A stretch of 14,793 bases of DNA from CAZTAR01 sp043813895. Its GTDB lineage: Bacteria > Planctomycetota > Phycisphaerae > UBA1845 > UTPLA1. The DNA lies in the NCBI GenBank assembly GCA_043813895.1, contig JBDRKQ010000183.1, positions 1 to 14,793 of the forward strand, written 5' to 3'. A program made the translations under genes and the position numbers. Shown here one piece after another: positions 14,055 through 14,793 of this stretch (positions within the stretch are counted from its first letter, which is position 1; the number at the start of each line of letters is the position of its first letter). The notes beneath the pieces were generated by a model. That model was not told where the DNA came from, did no database searches, and saw nothing but the letters and a program-made list of their open reading frames with translations.

Positions 14055-14138
14055 ATCCGAGCCCCAAGCGCGAGCGCGGGGTGTTCATGAACAGACCGTC
14101 GGTCTTCGGACCCGCTCGCTTGCGCTCGGGGCTCGGAT
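14055..14138. repeat. Large imperfect inverted repeat after speA
   Basis: The left arm (14055-14082: ATCCGAGCCCC, AAGCGCGAGCG, CGGGGT) matches the reverse complement of the right arm (14110-14138: ATCCGAGCCCC, GAGCGCAAGCG, AGCGGGT) with a few differences. Between them sit a 10-bp palindrome GTTCATGAAC (14083-14092) and a small hairpin AGACC-GTC-GGTCT (14093-14105). It starts 14 nt after the speA stop and could end the transcript, though no T-tract follows. A third copy lies after the FG-GAP gene. The remaining gap to 14295 shows only minor dyads (AATGT-ACTA-ACATT near 14234). Confidence 0.7.
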
Positions 14139-14295
14139 TGGGCGTCCGACGAATCCGCCCGGGCTGTGCATGCTTCAGGTTTTCAGGTGGGATAGTCGAC
14201 GTCCTGCGGTGCGGTTGAGGGTGATTCAGCCTCAATGTACTAACATTATCGGACGTTGAATCCGCAGCGACGCGACGGAACTTGTCAGGCGAAGC

Positions 14296-14793
14296 CTATT
14301 CGAGCTTCCCACGCAGCCAAACCGTCGCTTCGCGGACGGCATCGGGGATACTCTCTGGCTTTGTGCCGCCGCCCTGGGCCATGTCCGGCCGGCCGCCGCC
14401 CTTGCCGCCGACGATCGGGGCCATCGCCTTGATCAGGTCGCCAGCCTTCACCCCCTTGCCCACGGCATCCGGCGTCATGGCCGCCAGCAGCAGCACCTTC
14501 CCGTCGATCTCGGACGCCAGGAAGATCGCCGCCGATCCTGCCCGGGCGCGGAGGGAGTCACAAGCCACGCGCATCTGGTCGGCCGTCGCCGAGCCCATCT
14601 CGGCTGCCACGATCGTGACACCGCCGACCTGCTCCGCCTCCGCCAGCATCGCATCCGCCCGGGCCATCACGTCCGCCGCGCCCGCCTTGGCCGCCTGCTT
14701 CTGCGCCTTCTTCGCATGCTCCTGAAGCTTGGCCAGGTCCGCACGCATCCGCGCCTTCTCCACGACAGGCAGCTCCGTCCGGTTCATCACCGC
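14296..14793 (-). CDS. alaS: Alanyl-tRNA synthetase, C-terminal part (cut by window edge)
   Basis: The frame is open to the window edge (14793) and ends at TAG 14298-14296, giving the last 165 residues of the enzyme that charges tRNA(Ala). A Lys/Ala-rich coiled coil (VVEKARMRADLAKLQEHAKK and on) is followed by the C-Ala (DHHA1) domain: VTIVAAEM, a strand pair ending KVLLLAAMTPDA, then KAGDLIKAMAPIVGGKGGG and RPDMAQGGGT. The G-x-G-G-G-R-P-x-x-A-Q-[AG]-G-G signature is diagnostic of AlaRS and its relatives. The catalytic and editing domains lie outside the window, so a free-standing DHHA1 protein is not formally excluded. The gene converges with speA. ATGs near 14790 are internal codons, not the start. 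Confidence 0.88.
   Translation of the reverse strand, partial: AVMNRTELPVVEKARMRADLAKLQEHAKKAQKQAAKAGAADVMARADAMLAEAEQVGGVTIVAAEMGSATADQMRVACDSLRARAGSAAIFLASEIDGKVLLLAAMTPDAVGKGVKAGDLIKAMAPIVGGKGGGRPDMAQGGGTKPESIPDAVREATVWLRGKLE

Noticed and set aside
14287..14297. AGGC-GAA-GCCT dyad at the alaS stop
   Set aside because: Only 4 bp of stem and no T-tract; too weak to call a terminator.

Overview
The window looks like chromosomal DNA of a planctomycete, probably of the Phycisphaerae type. This is inferred from high GC in most genes, a secreted FG-GAP protein ending in the Cys-rich 'GDxNCDG...' dockerin-like tail common in that group, an LptF with an oversized periplasmic region, a CxxCGY...CPECG zinc ribbon, and intergenic GC-rich inverted repeats. 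No tRNA, rRNA, CRISPR array, transposase or integrase was seen.

Left part (1-3368, all minus strand): the first codons of a retropepsin-like aspartic protease overlap the end of a small DUF5678-type gene that has its own good promoter. Next come a secreted seven-repeat FG-GAP protein and an unusual two-domain protein: a degenerate P-loop kinase-like half joined to a nucleoside-deoxyribosyltransferase-like half. A five-tract G-quadruplex motif lies between the last two genes.

Middle (3620-6523, plus strand): a multi-pass membrane protein built as three repeats of 'two membrane helices plus one zinc ribbon', with an uncertain start, is followed by asparaginyl-tRNA synthetase (asnS), which carries a charged insert. 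A perfect 15-bp hairpin separates asnS from the convergent lpt genes.

lpt region (6594-11613, minus strand): lptF and lptG encode the permease pair of the lipopolysaccharide exporter. Here they are separated by a lower-GC two-gene cassette, a GT-C membrane glycosyltransferase plus a small membrane-anchored partner, with its own candidate promoter and operator. A 62-codon in-frame copy of the lptF 3' end is still joined to lptG by an ATGA overlap. The full lptF lies upstream of the cassette and ends in an uncoupled TAA. This split, with a duplicated gene end, is the most interesting structure in the window.

Right part (11635-14793): a divergent intergenic region holds a nested inverted repeat and candidate promoters for lptF and speA. 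Then come speA (biosynthetic arginine decarboxylase, plus strand), a large inverted repeat directly after its stop, and the 3' end of alaS (minus strand, cut by the window edge). A related copy of the repeat found after speA also follows the stop of the FG-GAP gene.
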